Shown: positions 18,262-27,671 of the stretch, piece by piece | Layout: every line of letters begins with the position of its first letter | How positions within the stretch are numbered: position 1 is the stretch's first letter | Assembly: GCA_000146855.1 (NCBI GenBank) | Contig: GL405246.1 | Coordinates: forward strand, 1,344,327 to 1,408,326 | DNA: 64,000 bases | Reading direction: 5' to 3' | Origin: [Eubacterium] yurii subsp. margaretiae ATCC 43715 | GTDB lineage: Bacteria; Bacillota; Clostridia; Peptostreptococcales; Filifactoraceae | Notes under the pieces: generated by a model | The model's database searches: none | Seen by the model: the letters and a program-made list of their open reading frames with translations, nothing else | What the model was told of the DNA's origin: nothing | Made by a program: the position numbers and the translations under genes

Positions 18262-18952
18262 CTTCTTCCCACCTGTATCCGTAACCCCAAACCGTCTTTA
18301 AGTAAGATGGATTTGATGAATCTTTTTCTATTTTCATTCTTATTCTTCTTATATTTACGTCTACTACTTTCAAATCACCATAGTAGTTTTTACCCCATAT
18401 TCTGTCAAGTATCTCATCTCTTGACAGTGATTTGCCCTTGTTTTTCATAAAAAGCTCCAGTATTTCAAACTCTTTTGGAGTAAGCTCTATCTCCTCTTCA
18501 CCTTTGAAGAACTTTCTTTCAGAAAAGTTGAGGGTAAATTCACCACTATGGACTTTTTCCACCTCTTCCTTGACCATGTCAATACTTGTAACCCTTCTTA
18601 TTAGAGCTCTTATCCTTGCAATAAGCTCCTTAGGTGAAAAAGGCTTGTTAATATAATCATCTGCTCCATACTCCAGTCCAAGCACCTTATCTTCTTCGTT
18701 AGTCCTTGCTGTTAACATTATTATTCCTATGTTCTGAGATCTTGTTCTAATGTGTTTTAATACGTCAAATCCGTCAATACTTCCGGGCAACATTACATCT
18801 AGTACAGCTATGTTTATATCTTGATTTTTATCATATAGTTCTATAGCTTCCTCTCCTGAACCGGCTTCTATTACATCATAACCTTCTCTTTTTAAATTCA
18901 AAGTTACAAAACTTCTTATAGAAAATTCGTCTTCAAGTACCAATATCTTCAT
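18251..18952 (-). CDS. OmpR/PhoB-family response regulator
   Basis: About 233 residues. The receiver domain has the acidic pair EDE near residue 8, phospho-acceptor Asp in IAVLDVMLPG at about residue 51, and the conserved Lys in YINKPFSPKELIAR. The C-terminal winged helix (ELTPKEFEILELFMKNKGKSLSRDEILDRIWG ... VDVNIRRIRMKIE) is of the OmpR type. Start choice: the frame opens with a TTG at 18964 that is part of the ribosome-binding site GGAGA; the ATG at 18952 (MKILVLED) is standard. It lies 25 bp downstream of the lipoprotein gene and overlaps its kinase gene. Confidence 0.93.
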   Translation of the reverse strand: MKILVLEDEFSIRSFVTLNLKREGYDVIEAGSGEEAIELYDKNQDINIAVLDVMLPGSIDGFDVLKHIRTRSQNIGIIMLTARTNEEDKVLGLEYGADDYINKPFSPKELIARIRALIRRVTSIDMVKEEVEKVHSGEFTLNFSERKFFKGEEEIELTPKEFEILELFMKNKGKSLSRDEILDRIWGKNYYGDLKVVDVNIRRIRMKIEKDSSNPSYLKTVWGYGYRWEEDEN

Positions 18953-18977
18953 AATTCTCTCCAATTCTCATATTATA

Positions 18978-20327
18978 TTAAAAATTTCTTTCCTTAGTAA
19001 TATTTGAAAGTATTAATGCATCAGATCTCATCTGCAAGTAATCTTCCTTTTCTTTTCCTTTTAAATTTTCACTGTAATCTAATACTCTTCCTGCAACAAC
19101 ATAATATTGATTTTCAGTTATCATCTGCATCTGTTCTCTAATCTGTGAGTTTTGTTGCCAATCATATTTTCTAATGTACTTTATCTCAATGAGTGGATAT
19201 TCTTTACCTGCAGAATCAATGAAATTAATATTAATATCCAATGAATCCTTAGGTTCACTTATTGTATACTTCCCTTTGAAACTTGCCGGAATATTTATTG
19301 AATAGCCGTTATCGTCATCATAAATTTCTCGAACAAGACTCAAATTATAGTTTTTATCCATCTTAAAATATCCATATACAAGCCCTGCTCTAAAATCTTG
19401 TACAGCTACCTTGTATGACGGCGCTTTATACTTGTATGCAAGTTCAATAACTCCATCATTATCTATATCTCTACACCTTATATTAAATACATAACCTTTA
19501 TTTTGATATTCTTCAATTTCAGACAAAGGAGTATACATATTTGAATTTTTATTATAAATTATAATATCTGTATCTTCAAAGGTATTATTTTTCATATAGT
19601 CTATGAATACAGCCATTACATCATCATATAGCAAACCAACAGTGATATCATAAGGATTTTCAACCTTCTTTAATTCTTTTTTCTCCTTATTTACTATAGT
19701 ATGTCCGTCAAATCTATCAACATTCATTATATATCCAGATTCTTTGTTACTTTTAGTCACCGAGAATATCTCTTTTATGCCGTCAGAATCTACGTCAAAT
19801 ATCTTGAGAACTATATAAGGTATTTCTTTTATAAATTCTATATTCTTATCTTCATTTATATATGCAATACTGTAGCTCTTAGTATTATATCCTGAATTAT
19901 TTTCATAAGTTTCAACTATAACTTCTTTTTTGTTATTTCCGTTTAAGTCGCTGACATTTACGTTACTTATCTCGTAGGTATCAAACATAGTTTCAGCATA
20001 TTTTACCCACAGTGAGTTTTCTTTCTTTAATATGAACATACCTATCTTATCGTCTGACTTGTTTTTGTAAAATGATATGATTTCACTGACTGAATCTTCA
20101 TCCAAGTCACTAACTATCATATTTACAGATTTTTTATTTTCTGAAAAGTATACCGGATAGAGATTTGTATTGGCAGGTCTAAATTTTTCAACAGCCTCTT
20201 TCATATCCTTTTTTTCTTTGTTGAGTTCCGGTGCTATTAGCATATCTTCCGGAGTAGATATTTTTAGGCATCCACCCAAGATTAGACTCATGCCTATAAG
20301 CATAGGTATAAGTAAAAACTTTTTCAT
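18978..20327 (-). CDS. Putative lipoprotein, unknown function, in a two-component operon
   Basis: 449 residues starting with a lipoprotein signal (MKKFLLIPMLIGMSLILGGC; acylated Cys at about residue 20). The body contains repeated Asp-rich turns such as DLDEDSVSEI, DLNGNNKKEV, DVDSDGIKEI and DIDNDGVIEL, spaced as in VCBS/FG-GAP beta-propeller repeats that bind calcium. I do not recognise a named family. It is co-directional with and between an MscS channel gene and the response-regulator gene. A propeller lipoprotein on the outer membrane face could be an accessory sensor for the kinase; that role is inferred. Confidence 0.88.
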   Translation of the reverse strand: MKKFLLIPMLIGMSLILGGCLKISTPEDMLIAPELNKEKKDMKEAVEKFRPANTNLYPVYFSENKKSVNMIVSDLDEDSVSEIISFYKNKSDDKIGMFILKKENSLWVKYAETMFDTYEISNVNVSDLNGNNKKEVIVETYENNSGYNTKSYSIAYINEDKNIEFIKEIPYIVLKIFDVDSDGIKEIFSVTKSNKESGYIMNVDRFDGHTIVNKEKKELKKVENPYDITVGLLYDDVMAVFIDYMKNNTFEDTDIIIYNKNSNMYTPLSEIEEYQNKGYVFNIRCRDIDNDGVIELAYKYKAPSYKVAVQDFRAGLVYGYFKMDKNYNLSLVREIYDDDNGYSINIPASFKGKYTISEPKDSLDININFIDSAGKEYPLIEIKYIRKYDWQQNSQIREQMQMITENQYYVVAGRVLDYSENLKGKEKEDYLQMRSDALILSNITKERNF

Positions 20328-20372
20328 TTATAACTCCATAAATTAACATTATTAAACTATTTTTATACATTA

Positions 20373-21212
20373 CTATGAGTTGGAAATAGTTGCAATATTA
20401 TTAGAATAAGCAAATTTTATATTATGTTTATCAAACTCATCTTTAATACTTTTCATAACCTGATAATAAGCAGGAAGGTAATTATTTGTATCTATAGAAG
20501 ATTTTGAAATTATATTTACACAGTGTAAGTTCAAATCACTTATTTCGCAAAGTATGGGTTTAGTATTTTTAACATATTCACAGTCTTGCAATATGTCTCT
20601 TATAATCTTCATCGCCAAATTGTGATCAGAATCATAAGTAATCTTAGTGTTAACCACCATTATTCTTTCATCATTTTGAGAATAATTTACTACATAAGAT
20701 GAAGTAAGCAAAGAATTTGGAATATAGATTCTTTTATTATCTACGGTATCAAGCGATGTATTCATGGCATTAATAATATATACTGTGCCTGTTACCCCTC
20801 CTTGTATTTCGATGAAGTCTCCTGATTTGAATGGTTTAAACATCAAAATTATTATTCCGGAAGCAAAATTTGAAAGGTTGTTTTGCAATGCCAATCCTAT
20901 GGCAACTCCTATCGCACCTATTATGGTAACAAAAGAAGATGACTGCATCCCCAACTCTCCAAGTGCAACTATAACAAAGCCTATAATGATGGCAGAAAAT
21001 AAAACCTGAGAGAAAAAACTTACAACAGTTATATCTGCACCCTTCTTTTTCATAACTTTCTTAAATATGTTCTTTGTCTCTCTCGCAATTATATAGCCTA
21101 CTAAAAATATAATTAACGCCAAAAAAATTTTCGGCATTAAGGTTTTTAGCTCATCCATAAATTTTTCTATTACATCTATTTTTTCTATTATTTCTTTTTT
21201 AGTTGCATCCAT
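20373..21212 (-). CDS. mscS: Small-conductance mechanosensitive channel (MscS family)
   Basis: 279 residues, the usual MscS length. Three hydrophobic segments fall in the first 130 residues. The pore helix TM3 is Gly/Ala-rich (GAIGVAIGLALQNNLSNFASGIIILMFKPF), followed by the MscS beta domain (GDFIEIQGGVTGTVYIINAMNTSLDTVDNKRIYIPNSLL). It opens under membrane tension to release solutes. It is the first gene of a minus-strand run with the lipoprotein, response regulator and kinase. The ribosome-binding site is weak (GGAGA about 12 nt from the ATG). Confidence 0.92.
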   Translation of the reverse strand: MDATKKEIIEKIDVIEKFMDELKTLMPKIFLALIIFLVGYIIARETKNIFKKVMKKKGADITVVSFFSQVLFSAIIIGFVIVALGELGMQSSSFVTIIGAIGVAIGLALQNNLSNFASGIIILMFKPFKSGDFIEIQGGVTGTVYIINAMNTSLDTVDNKRIYIPNSLLTSSYVVNYSQNDERIMVVNTKITYDSDHNLAMKIIRDILQDCEYVKNTKPILCEISDLNLHCVNIISKSSIDTNNYLPAYYQVMKSIKDEFDKHNIKFAYSNNIATISNS

Positions 21213-21536
21213 TTAACTTATATATCTCCAACAAAATTTTAGAATTTTACTTTCTAATATACTAAACATAGAATAAACAAACAGTATTAATAAAAGTATA
21301 CTAATGTTTAACTATATTATTTTGAAAATCATACTTCTATATTTTATATTAATCATGGTATTTTTTCAATAATTTGTATAAATTTATATTCATTTTAAAG
21401 TATTTTTCAAATAATTAAAGAAAAATTGATAAAGCTGTGATATAATAGTTTCATAGATTTTATTATGATTTTTCAATGACTTTTAAAAAATATCAAAATA
21501 TAGGTAATTACTTATTTAGAAGTAGGAGGGTTATTT
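21213..21536. other. 324-bp divergent spacer between mscS and sir2
   Basis: AT-rich spacer with no ORF. TGATATAAT at 21438-21446 is an extended -10 element (TG-n-TATAAT) pointing toward sir2; no good -35 lies upstream, as is allowed for extended -10 promoters. The mscS promoter is not evident. Confidence 0.55.
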
Positions 21537-22256
21537 ATGTACGAGGAATTAAAAGAAGTAATTAAAAATAGTGATAATATAGTGTTTTTTGGAGGAGCAG
21601 GAGTCTCAACAGAAAGCAATATACCGGATTTTCGTTCATCAAAGGGTATATTCAATGAAAAAAACAAAATGACCTACTCTCCTGAGACTGTTGTTAGTCA
21701 TAATTTTTTTATGAGTAATCCTGAATTTTTCTATGAATTTTACAAGTCAAAGATGGTATATCCTGAAGCAAAACCGAATAAAGCTCATATTGCCTTGGCA
21801 AATTTAGAAAAAGCCGGAAAGTTAAAGGCAGTGATTACACAAAATATAGATGGACTTCATCAAATGGCAGGCTCAAAAAATGTACTTGAACTTCATGGTA
21901 CTATACACAAAAATACTTGTACAAAGTGTGCTAAAAAATTTGAGCTTGACTATATAATAAAGTCAGATAACATACCTAAATGCGATGCTTGCGGTGGAAC
22001 AATAAAACCTGACGTAGTCTTATATGGAGAAAGTCTTGACAGCGATGTAATTGAAAAGTCTATATATTTTATAAGTAATGCTGATGTATTGATAATAGGA
22101 GGAACTTCCCTTGTGGTATATCCAGCTGCTGGCTTTATAAGATATTTTAAAGGTTCTAAACTTGTACTCATTAATAAGTCAGAAACTGCATATGACAGAG
22201 ATGCTGATATAGTTATACATGACAGTATAGGACAAGTTATGGATTATTGTCAATGA
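21537..22256 (+). CDS. cobB: NAD-dependent protein deacylase (sirtuin)
   Basis: 239-residue Sir2-family enzyme that removes acyl groups from lysines using NAD. Visible motifs are GGAGVSTESNIPDFRSS (NAD loop, about residues 19-35), QNIDGLH (about 103), the catalytic His in LELHGTIH, and a zinc site of two CxxC pairs (CTKC and CDAC). IKPDVVLYGE and GGTSLVVYPAA complete the fold. The length and motif set match class U bacterial sirtuins. A GGAGG site precedes the ATG, an extended -10 promoter lies upstream and a terminator follows; it is monocistronic. The targets cannot be deduced. Confidence 0.93.
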   Translation: MYEELKEVIKNSDNIVFFGGAGVSTESNIPDFRSSKGIFNEKNKMTYSPETVVSHNFFMSNPEFFYEFYKSKMVYPEAKPNKAHIALANLEKAGKLKAVITQNIDGLHQMAGSKNVLELHGTIHKNTCTKCAKKFELDYIIKSDNIPKCDACGGTIKPDVVLYGESLDSDVIEKSIYFISNADVLIIGGTSLVVYPAAGFIRYFKGSKLVLINKSETAYDRDADIVIHDSIGQVMDYCQ

Positions 22257-22262
22257 TGGTTT

Positions 22263-22309
22263 AAACACTAATCAGATTTTGAAATCTTATCAAATTCTGA
22301 TTAGTGTTT
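22263..22309 (+). terminator. Terminator after sir2
   Basis: AAACACTAATCAGA (22263-22276) pairs perfectly with TCTGATTAGTGTTT (22296-22309), followed by TATCGTTTTG. The 14-bp stem begins 6 bp after the sirtuin stop. Confidence 0.85.
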
Positions 22310-22581
22310 TATCGTTTTGATTAAATTACACAAATAAATTTTATTCACATTCATCAAATAAATAATATAACTTCAAACTCCATATCAATTAATACAGAAA
22401 TCTAATTAAACTATAGATTTTATCCTCGTGATCCTCTTTAGCATATATTTTATTAATAAACTTTTAGTAAATCATTTTTTATAAAATAATCAATCATTCT
22501 ATTAGATTTTAGTATAATTAAAACAATTATAATATACAAATAATATTTACAATGTCAGAGTTATCTTGCTATGATTTAATT
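22310..22581. other. Spacer between convergent sir2 and SDR genes
   Basis: AT-rich, no convincing ORF, RNA gene or second terminator. The whole gap from the sir2 stop is 325 bp, of which the first 53 bp hold the sir2 terminator. Confidence 0.4.
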
Positions 22582-23376
22582 TTAAAGTTTAAGATTCTTA
22601 TATAGACCTGCAACTATTATACTCCCAAGCTTTTGCATAGGCATACCCATTACTATTGAGAAAAACTTTGTTATTATTCTTGTATCTACTCTTAACCTTC
22701 CTTTTTCAAAAGCCTTAATTGTCTTTGATACTACATCTTCACTACTTTGCATTAACAGTCTCTTGACTATGTTTTTTATACTATTTTTATCTATTTCCAT
22801 CACATCAAAAAACTCAGTATCTACAGGTCCAGGGCAAACTATACTCACTCTTATACCATATTTTTTCAGCTCATGAGCAAGTGAAACAGAATATGACAAT
22901 ACAAATGATTTTGTAGCTCCATATACTGCAAGATAAGGTTGAGGACAATATGCTGCCAATGATGCAAACTGAATTATACCACTTCCCTTACTCATATATT
23001 CCACGCATATACGAGTAAGAGAAAATAATGCCAAGACATTAAGCTTTATCATTTCTTCCTGTTTTGCCATAGATAGTTTTGCACTTTCTCCCATAAGTCC
23101 AAAACCTGAAGCATTTACAAGTATTTTTATATTAGGTTTTACTTCTTCCAATCTATTTATTATCTTATTTATAGACTCATCTTTTGTCAAATCAGAAGGT
23201 ATTATCACACAGTTTATATGATAGACATTATAGATTTCTTTAGCCAATTCAACTAATCTATCTTTTCTTCTTGCAATTAGCCATATTTCATCCAGCTCGT
23301 ATCTTTGAGCTATTTTTAAAGCTAATCCTCTTCCCATTCCTGAAGATGCACCGGTTACCACAGCTATATTTTTCAT
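22582..23376 (-). CDS. Short-chain dehydrogenase/reductase (SDR family)
   Basis: 264 residues with a Rossmann fold. The cofactor motif TGASSGMGRGLA lies at residues 9-20, NASGFG follows at about 88, and the catalytic residues are Ser in QFASLAAY and Tyr/Lys in YGATK (about 152-156). ARRKD after the second strand suggests NADP(H). The C-terminal tail is hydrophobic, as in SDRs that act on lipophilic substrates. Its ATG overlaps the TAA of uvrB by one base (TAATG), so the two are translationally coupled. The substrate is unknown. Confidence 0.88.
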   Translation of the reverse strand: MKNIAVVTGASSGMGRGLALKIAQRYELDEIWLIARRKDRLVELAKEIYNVYHINCVIIPSDLTKDESINKIINRLEEVKPNIKILVNASGFGLMGESAKLSMAKQEEMIKLNVLALFSLTRICVEYMSKGSGIIQFASLAAYCPQPYLAVYGATKSFVLSYSVSLAHELKKYGIRVSIVCPGPVDTEFFDVMEIDKNSIKNIVKRLLMQSSEDVVSKTIKAFEKGRLRVDTRIITKFFSIVMGMPMQKLGSIIVAGLYKNLKL

Positions 23377-25343
23377 TATCTTATCCTTTCTTCTATCTCT
23401 CTTATAGTGTCTCTTAATTTTGCCGCCTTTTCAAATTCCAAATTTTCAGCACATTTTAACATTTCTTCTGTTAATATTATAACCCTTTGCTTTAACTCTT
23501 CAATTTCAAGAGTATCTTTGACTCCATATGCTGTAGTTTCTTCTGCAGCCTTTGTAGCCACTATCAAATCACGCACTTCTTTGTATATAGTAGTAGGTGT
23601 TATACCATGTTCCTCGTTATATCTTTCTTGAATAGTACGTCTTCTTAGTGTTTCTTCTATAGCTACTTTCATCGACCTTGTAATACTATCAGCATACATT
23701 ATTACTTTTCCGTTAGAGTTTCTCGCTGCTCTTCCGACTGTTTGTATGAGAGAAGTTTCTGAACGTAAGAATCCTTCTTTGTCAGCGTCAAGTATAGCAA
23801 CCAAAGATACTTCCGGTATGTCAAGTCCTTCTCTTAACAGATTTATACCTATAAGTACATCAAACTCCCCTATTCTCAAATCTCTTATTATCTTAATTCT
23901 ATCCAAGGTATCAACATCTGAGTGCAGATATTTTACCCTTATCCCAACATTTTCCAAATAAGTTGTCAATTTTTCAGCCATCTTTTTTGTAAGTGTAGTT
24001 ACAAGAACACGTTCATTTTTTTCTGCTCTAAGATTTATCTCTCCTATCAAATCATCTATCTGACCGTCAACAGGTCGTACCTCTATTATAGGATCAAGAA
24101 GACCTGTAGGTCTTATCACCTGTTCACCGAAAGATGAGGAGTGTTCCAACTCATATTTTGCAGGAGTAGCGGAAACAAACATTATTTGATTTATCATTGA
24201 CTCAAATTCCTCAAATTTTAAAGGTCTGTTGTCAAATGCTGACGGCAGTCTGAAACCGTAATCTATAAGTGATTTTTTCCTTGAATGGTCTCCTGCATAC
24301 ATTGCGTGTAATTGTGGTAACATTACATGAGATTCATCTATAATTATTAAAAAATCTTTTGGAAAAAAGTCAATTAGTGTAAAAGGTCTTTCTCCAACCT
24401 TTCTTCCTGTAAGATGCAGAGAATAATTTTCTATTCCTTTGCAGTTTCCTATCTCTCTTAACATTTCAATGTCATACTTTGTTCTTTGAGCAATTCTTTG
24501 GGCTTCCACCAACATATTATTGTCTTCAAAGTATTGAATTCTATCTTTTAATTCTTTTTCAATACCTTGAATAGCCTTTTCCATCTTTTCTTTACTCGTC
24601 ACATAGAGCGAAGCAGGAAATATTGATACATGCTCTCTTTGAGCAATTATCTCACCTGTAAGATAGTTAATCTCACAGATTCTCTCTATCTCATCTCCGA
24701 AAAATTCGACTCTTATACCTTTTTCATCAGTATTAGCAGGCAATATCTCAAGTATGTCTCCCCTTACTCGAAATGTTCCTCTTACGAAATTTACATCATT
24801 TCTTTCGTACTGAATATCTACAAGTTCTCTTATTACTTCATCCCTATCCTTTTGCTGATTTGGTCTCAACGACACCATCATCTCTAAATAATCAGTTGGA
24901 TCTCCAAGTCCATAAATACAGGAAACAGATGCAACTATGACAACATCTCTTCTTTCAAGTATTGCAGCTGTGGCACTATATCTCAGTTTATCTATCTCAT
25001 CATTGATTGCAGAGTCTTTTTCTATATAGGTATCGCTGTGAGCGACATAGGCCTCCGGTTGATAGTAGTCATAGTAACTTACAAAGTACTCTACAGCATT
25101 GTTGGGAAAAAACTCCTTAAACTCACTGTAAAGTTGGGCGGCAAGTGTCTTATTATGAGTTATAACTAAAGTAGGTTTCTTAGTTTCTTTTATGATATTT
25201 GCCATTGTAAAGGTCTTACCTGAGCCTGTAACTCCAAGTAAGGTCTGAAATTTATTTCCGCTATTTATGGAATCACTCATTGTCTTTATAGCCTTAGGTT
25301 GATCTCCTGTAGGCTGATATGGTGATATTATCTCAAAATCCAT
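23376..25343 (-). CDS. uvrB: Excinuclease ABC subunit B
   Basis: 655-residue UvrB, the damage-verification helicase of nucleotide excision repair. It has the N-terminal [11 protein letters not shown], Walker [11 protein letters not shown] (about residue 39), the beta-hairpin region [15 protein letters not shown] (motif II), the helicase C-terminal core with [16 protein letters not shown] and QTVGRAARN, and a UVR domain at the C-terminus ([21 protein letters not shown]). Full length. It follows thrS across a terminator and is coupled to the SDR gene downstream. uvrA is not in the window. Confidence 0.97.
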   Translation of the reverse strand: MDFEIISPYQPTGDQPKAIKTMSDSINSGNKFQTLLGVTGSGKTFTMANIIKETKKPTLVITHNKTLAAQLYSEFKEFFPNNAVEYFVSYYDYYQPEAYVAHSDTYIEKDSAINDEIDKLRYSATAAILERRDVVIVASVSCIYGLGDPTDYLEMMVSLRPNQQKDRDEVIRELVDIQYERNDVNFVRGTFRVRGDILEILPANTDEKGIRVEFFGDEIERICEINYLTGEIIAQREHVSIFPASLYVTSKEKMEKAIQGIEKELKDRIQYFEDNNMLVEAQRIAQRTKYDIEMLREIGNCKGIENYSLHLTGRKVGERPFTLIDFFPKDFLIIIDESHVMLPQLHAMYAGDHSRKKSLIDYGFRLPSAFDNRPLKFEEFESMINQIMFVSATPAKYELEHSSSFGEQVIRPTGLLDPIIEVRPVDGQIDDLIGEINLRAEKNERVLVTTLTKKMAEKLTTYLENVGIRVKYLHSDVDTLDRIKIIRDLRIGEFDVLIGINLLREGLDIPEVSLVAILDADKEGFLRSETSLIQTVGRAARNSNGKVIMYADSITRSMKVAIEETLRRRTIQERYNEEHGITPTTIYKEVRDLIVATKAAEETTAYGVKDTLEIEELKQRVIILTEEMLKCAENLEFEKAAKLRDTIREIEERIR

Positions 25344-25359
25344 AGTCTACCTCTATTTC

Positions 25360-25393
25360 AAAAAAGCCCTATCATATTTAAAACGATAGGGCT
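25360..25393 (-). terminator. Terminator between thrS and uvrB
   Basis: AGCCCTATC (25365-25373) pairs with GATAGGGCT (25385-25393). On the minus strand the stem is followed by six T (25360-25365). It ends the thrS transcript and lies about 20 bp before the uvrB start, so uvrB depends on readthrough or a promoter buried here. Confidence 0.88.
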
Positions 25394-25400
25394 GAATTTT

Positions 25401-27326
25401 TTAATCTTCTTTTGCTGTGATTATCTTCTTTTCTTCAATTTCTTTTACAAATTTTTCAATTACTTCTTCTTTTTTCATACTTCCAAGGTCGCCCAAATCT
25501 CTTGAACGTACAGAAAGTGTGTTATTCTCAACTTCTTTTTCTCCAATTACAAGCATGTAAGGTACTTTTTCAAGTTGAGCTTCTCTTATTTTAAATCCTA
25601 TTTTTTCTGCTCTGGCATCTACATTTACTCTGATGCCAAGTTTCTTAAGTTCACTTTGGACTTCATAAGCGTAATCGATGAATTTATCAGATATAGGTAA
25701 TATCTTAACTTGTACAGGAGACAACCATAGTGGAAATTTACCTGCAAAGTGCTCTATCAAAATACCTATAAATCTCTCTATACTTCCAAAAACTGTCCTG
25801 TGAAGCATTACAGGTCTTTGTTTTTCATTGTTGCTATCTATATAATGAATGTCAAACCTTTCCGGCATTTGGAAATCAAGTTGTATTGTTCCACATTGCC
25901 AAGTTCTTCCTATGGCATCTTGCAAGTGGAAGTCTATCTTAGGTCCGTAGAAGGCACCGTCTCCCTCATTGACAATGTATTTTATATTCTTTTCTTCTAG
26001 GGCTGCTATCAGTCCATTAGTAGCAATATCCCATTGTTCTTGAGTTCCCATAGAATTTTCAGGTCTTGTAGACAATTCTACATGATACTTGAAGTTAAAT
26101 ATGCTATATATATAATCTGCAAGCTCAATTACTCCTATTAACTCATCCTTTACCTGTGAAGGTAAAACGTAAAGATGAGCATCGTCTTGAGTAAATGTCC
26201 TTACTCTCATAAGTCCATGCAAGGCTCCTGAAAGCTCATGTCTATGCACCTGTCCCATCTCTGCCCATCTCAAAGGCAGGTCACGATAACTGAACAGATG
26301 AGTCTTATAAGTCAAGATTGAACCCGGACAGTTCATAGGCTTAATAGCATAGTCTTCACCATCAATCTTTGTAAAGTACATATTTTCCTTGTAATGATCC
26401 CAGTGTCCTGACTGATGCCACAAGGCTTCATTTAGAATTATAGGAGTTTTTATCTCATCATATCCTGCTTTTTCATGCTCTTCTCTCCAGAATTTTTCCA
26501 AAGTATTTCTAAGCACCATACCCTTTGGATGGAAGAATGGAAATCCAGGACCTTCTTCGTGCATTGAAAACAAATCCAATTCTTTACCAAGTTTTCTATG
26601 ATCTCTAAGTTTGGCTTCTTCAAGAAGTTTTAGATATTCATCTAATTCTCTCTTCTTTTCAAAAGAAATACCATACAATCTTTGGAGTTGTTTATTGTTC
26701 GCATCAGCTCTCCAATATGCACCCGCAATAGAAGTAAGTTTAAATGCCTTGACATATTTTGTGTTTGGAAGATGTGGCCCTGCGCACAAGTCGATGAATT
26801 CTCCTTGTTGATATAGTGAGATAGTTGCATCTTCCGGCAAGCCGTTTATTATTTCTATCTTATAGTCTTCATTTCTATTTTTCATTATCTCAATAGCTTC
26901 ATTTCTTGATACTTCTTTTCTTACAATATCAAGAGATTCAGAAACTATGTTTTTCATTTCTTTTTCTATCTTTTCCAAATCTTCAACAGTCAACTTTTCT
27001 TCCAAGTCTATGTCATAGTAAAAGCCATTGTCAAGTGCAGGACCTGTACCAAGCTTTGCATTAGGATACAGTCTTTTCACTGCTTGAGCCATTATATGAG
27101 TAGATGTATGCCAAAACACCATCTTTCCGTCTTTATCTGCGAATTTTAAAAATTCTATATCACAATCATCTGTAAGGGGAGTCATTAGGTCGCATACCTT
27201 GCCGTTAATCTTAGCTCCTACTACACTTCTGGCAAGTCCTTCGGAAATATCCTTAGCAACATCCAACGCCAATATCCCTTTTTCATAATTTCTTTCATCT
27301 TTACCTTGTAATCTTATTTTCAACAT
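25401..27326 (-). CDS. thrS: Threonyl-tRNA synthetase
   Basis: 641 residues, full length. Domain order: N-terminal TGS domain (about 1-62), editing domain with HTSTHIMAQAVKRLYP and the LCAGPHLPNTKYV zinc/editing motif, class II catalytic core with GPGFPFFHPKGMV and RVRTFTQDDAHLY, Zn ligands in MNCPGSI and HRHELSG, and a C-terminal anticodon-binding domain (PVQVKILPISDKFIDYA). It charges tRNA-Thr. AAGGAG precedes the ATG. Many Firmicute thrS genes carry a T-box leader; none is visible upstream here. Confidence 0.97.
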   Translation of the reverse strand: MLKIRLQGKDERNYEKGILALDVAKDISEGLARSVVGAKINGKVCDLMTPLTDDCDIEFLKFADKDGKMVFWHTSTHIMAQAVKRLYPNAKLGTGPALDNGFYYDIDLEEKLTVEDLEKIEKEMKNIVSESLDIVRKEVSRNEAIEIMKNRNEDYKIEIINGLPEDATISLYQQGEFIDLCAGPHLPNTKYVKAFKLTSIAGAYWRADANNKQLQRLYGISFEKKRELDEYLKLLEEAKLRDHRKLGKELDLFSMHEEGPGFPFFHPKGMVLRNTLEKFWREEHEKAGYDEIKTPIILNEALWHQSGHWDHYKENMYFTKIDGEDYAIKPMNCPGSILTYKTHLFSYRDLPLRWAEMGQVHRHELSGALHGLMRVRTFTQDDAHLYVLPSQVKDELIGVIELADYIYSIFNFKYHVELSTRPENSMGTQEQWDIATNGLIAALEEKNIKYIVNEGDGAFYGPKIDFHLQDAIGRTWQCGTIQLDFQMPERFDIHYIDSNNEKQRPVMLHRTVFGSIERFIGILIEHFAGKFPLWLSPVQVKILPISDKFIDYAYEVQSELKKLGIRVNVDARAEKIGFKIREAQLEKVPYMLVIGEKEVENNTLSVRSRDLGDLGSMKKEEVIEKFVKEIEEKKIITAKED

Positions 27327-27671
27327 ATATTTCTCCTTTATTATTAAAATACCTACAACATATTTTAAATTTAATTTGCTATTTAATCAAAAAAATGTCG
27401 ATTAAAATATTAAATACTTATAAAGTATTGCGAAATCCCTGTATTTAAATAAAATTACCATAGGTTCGTTTAAATAATACTAACATTACAATTTCACTCT
27501 TTTCTTTGATTTAATGACACTACAAACTGCCATTAATACTTAAAAACTAAAATATATTAAAGATTTTATCATATTTTATCATAAATTTATATACATTTTT
27601 AGAAAATTTAAACGCTTAATTTCCTCTTATTAATATTAAATCAAATTTTTCTCTTCATCAAATTTAAACTC
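27327..27671 (-). other. 345-bp spacer upstream of thrS, no T-box seen
   Basis: Two short hairpins are visible: TTTAATC/GATTAAA (27382-27388 with 27400-27406) and AATACTT/AAGTATT (27413-27419 with 27423-27429). I searched the minus strand for the conserved T-box antiterminator core and did not find it. No ORF. One of the hairpins may act in polC termination or thrS leader folding, but neither has a U tract. Confidence 0.45.

Noticed and set aside
27460..27490. tRNA-like GGTTCG sequence
   Set aside because: No acceptor, anticodon or D-arm pairing can be drawn around it; the surrounding sequence is plain AT-rich spacer.
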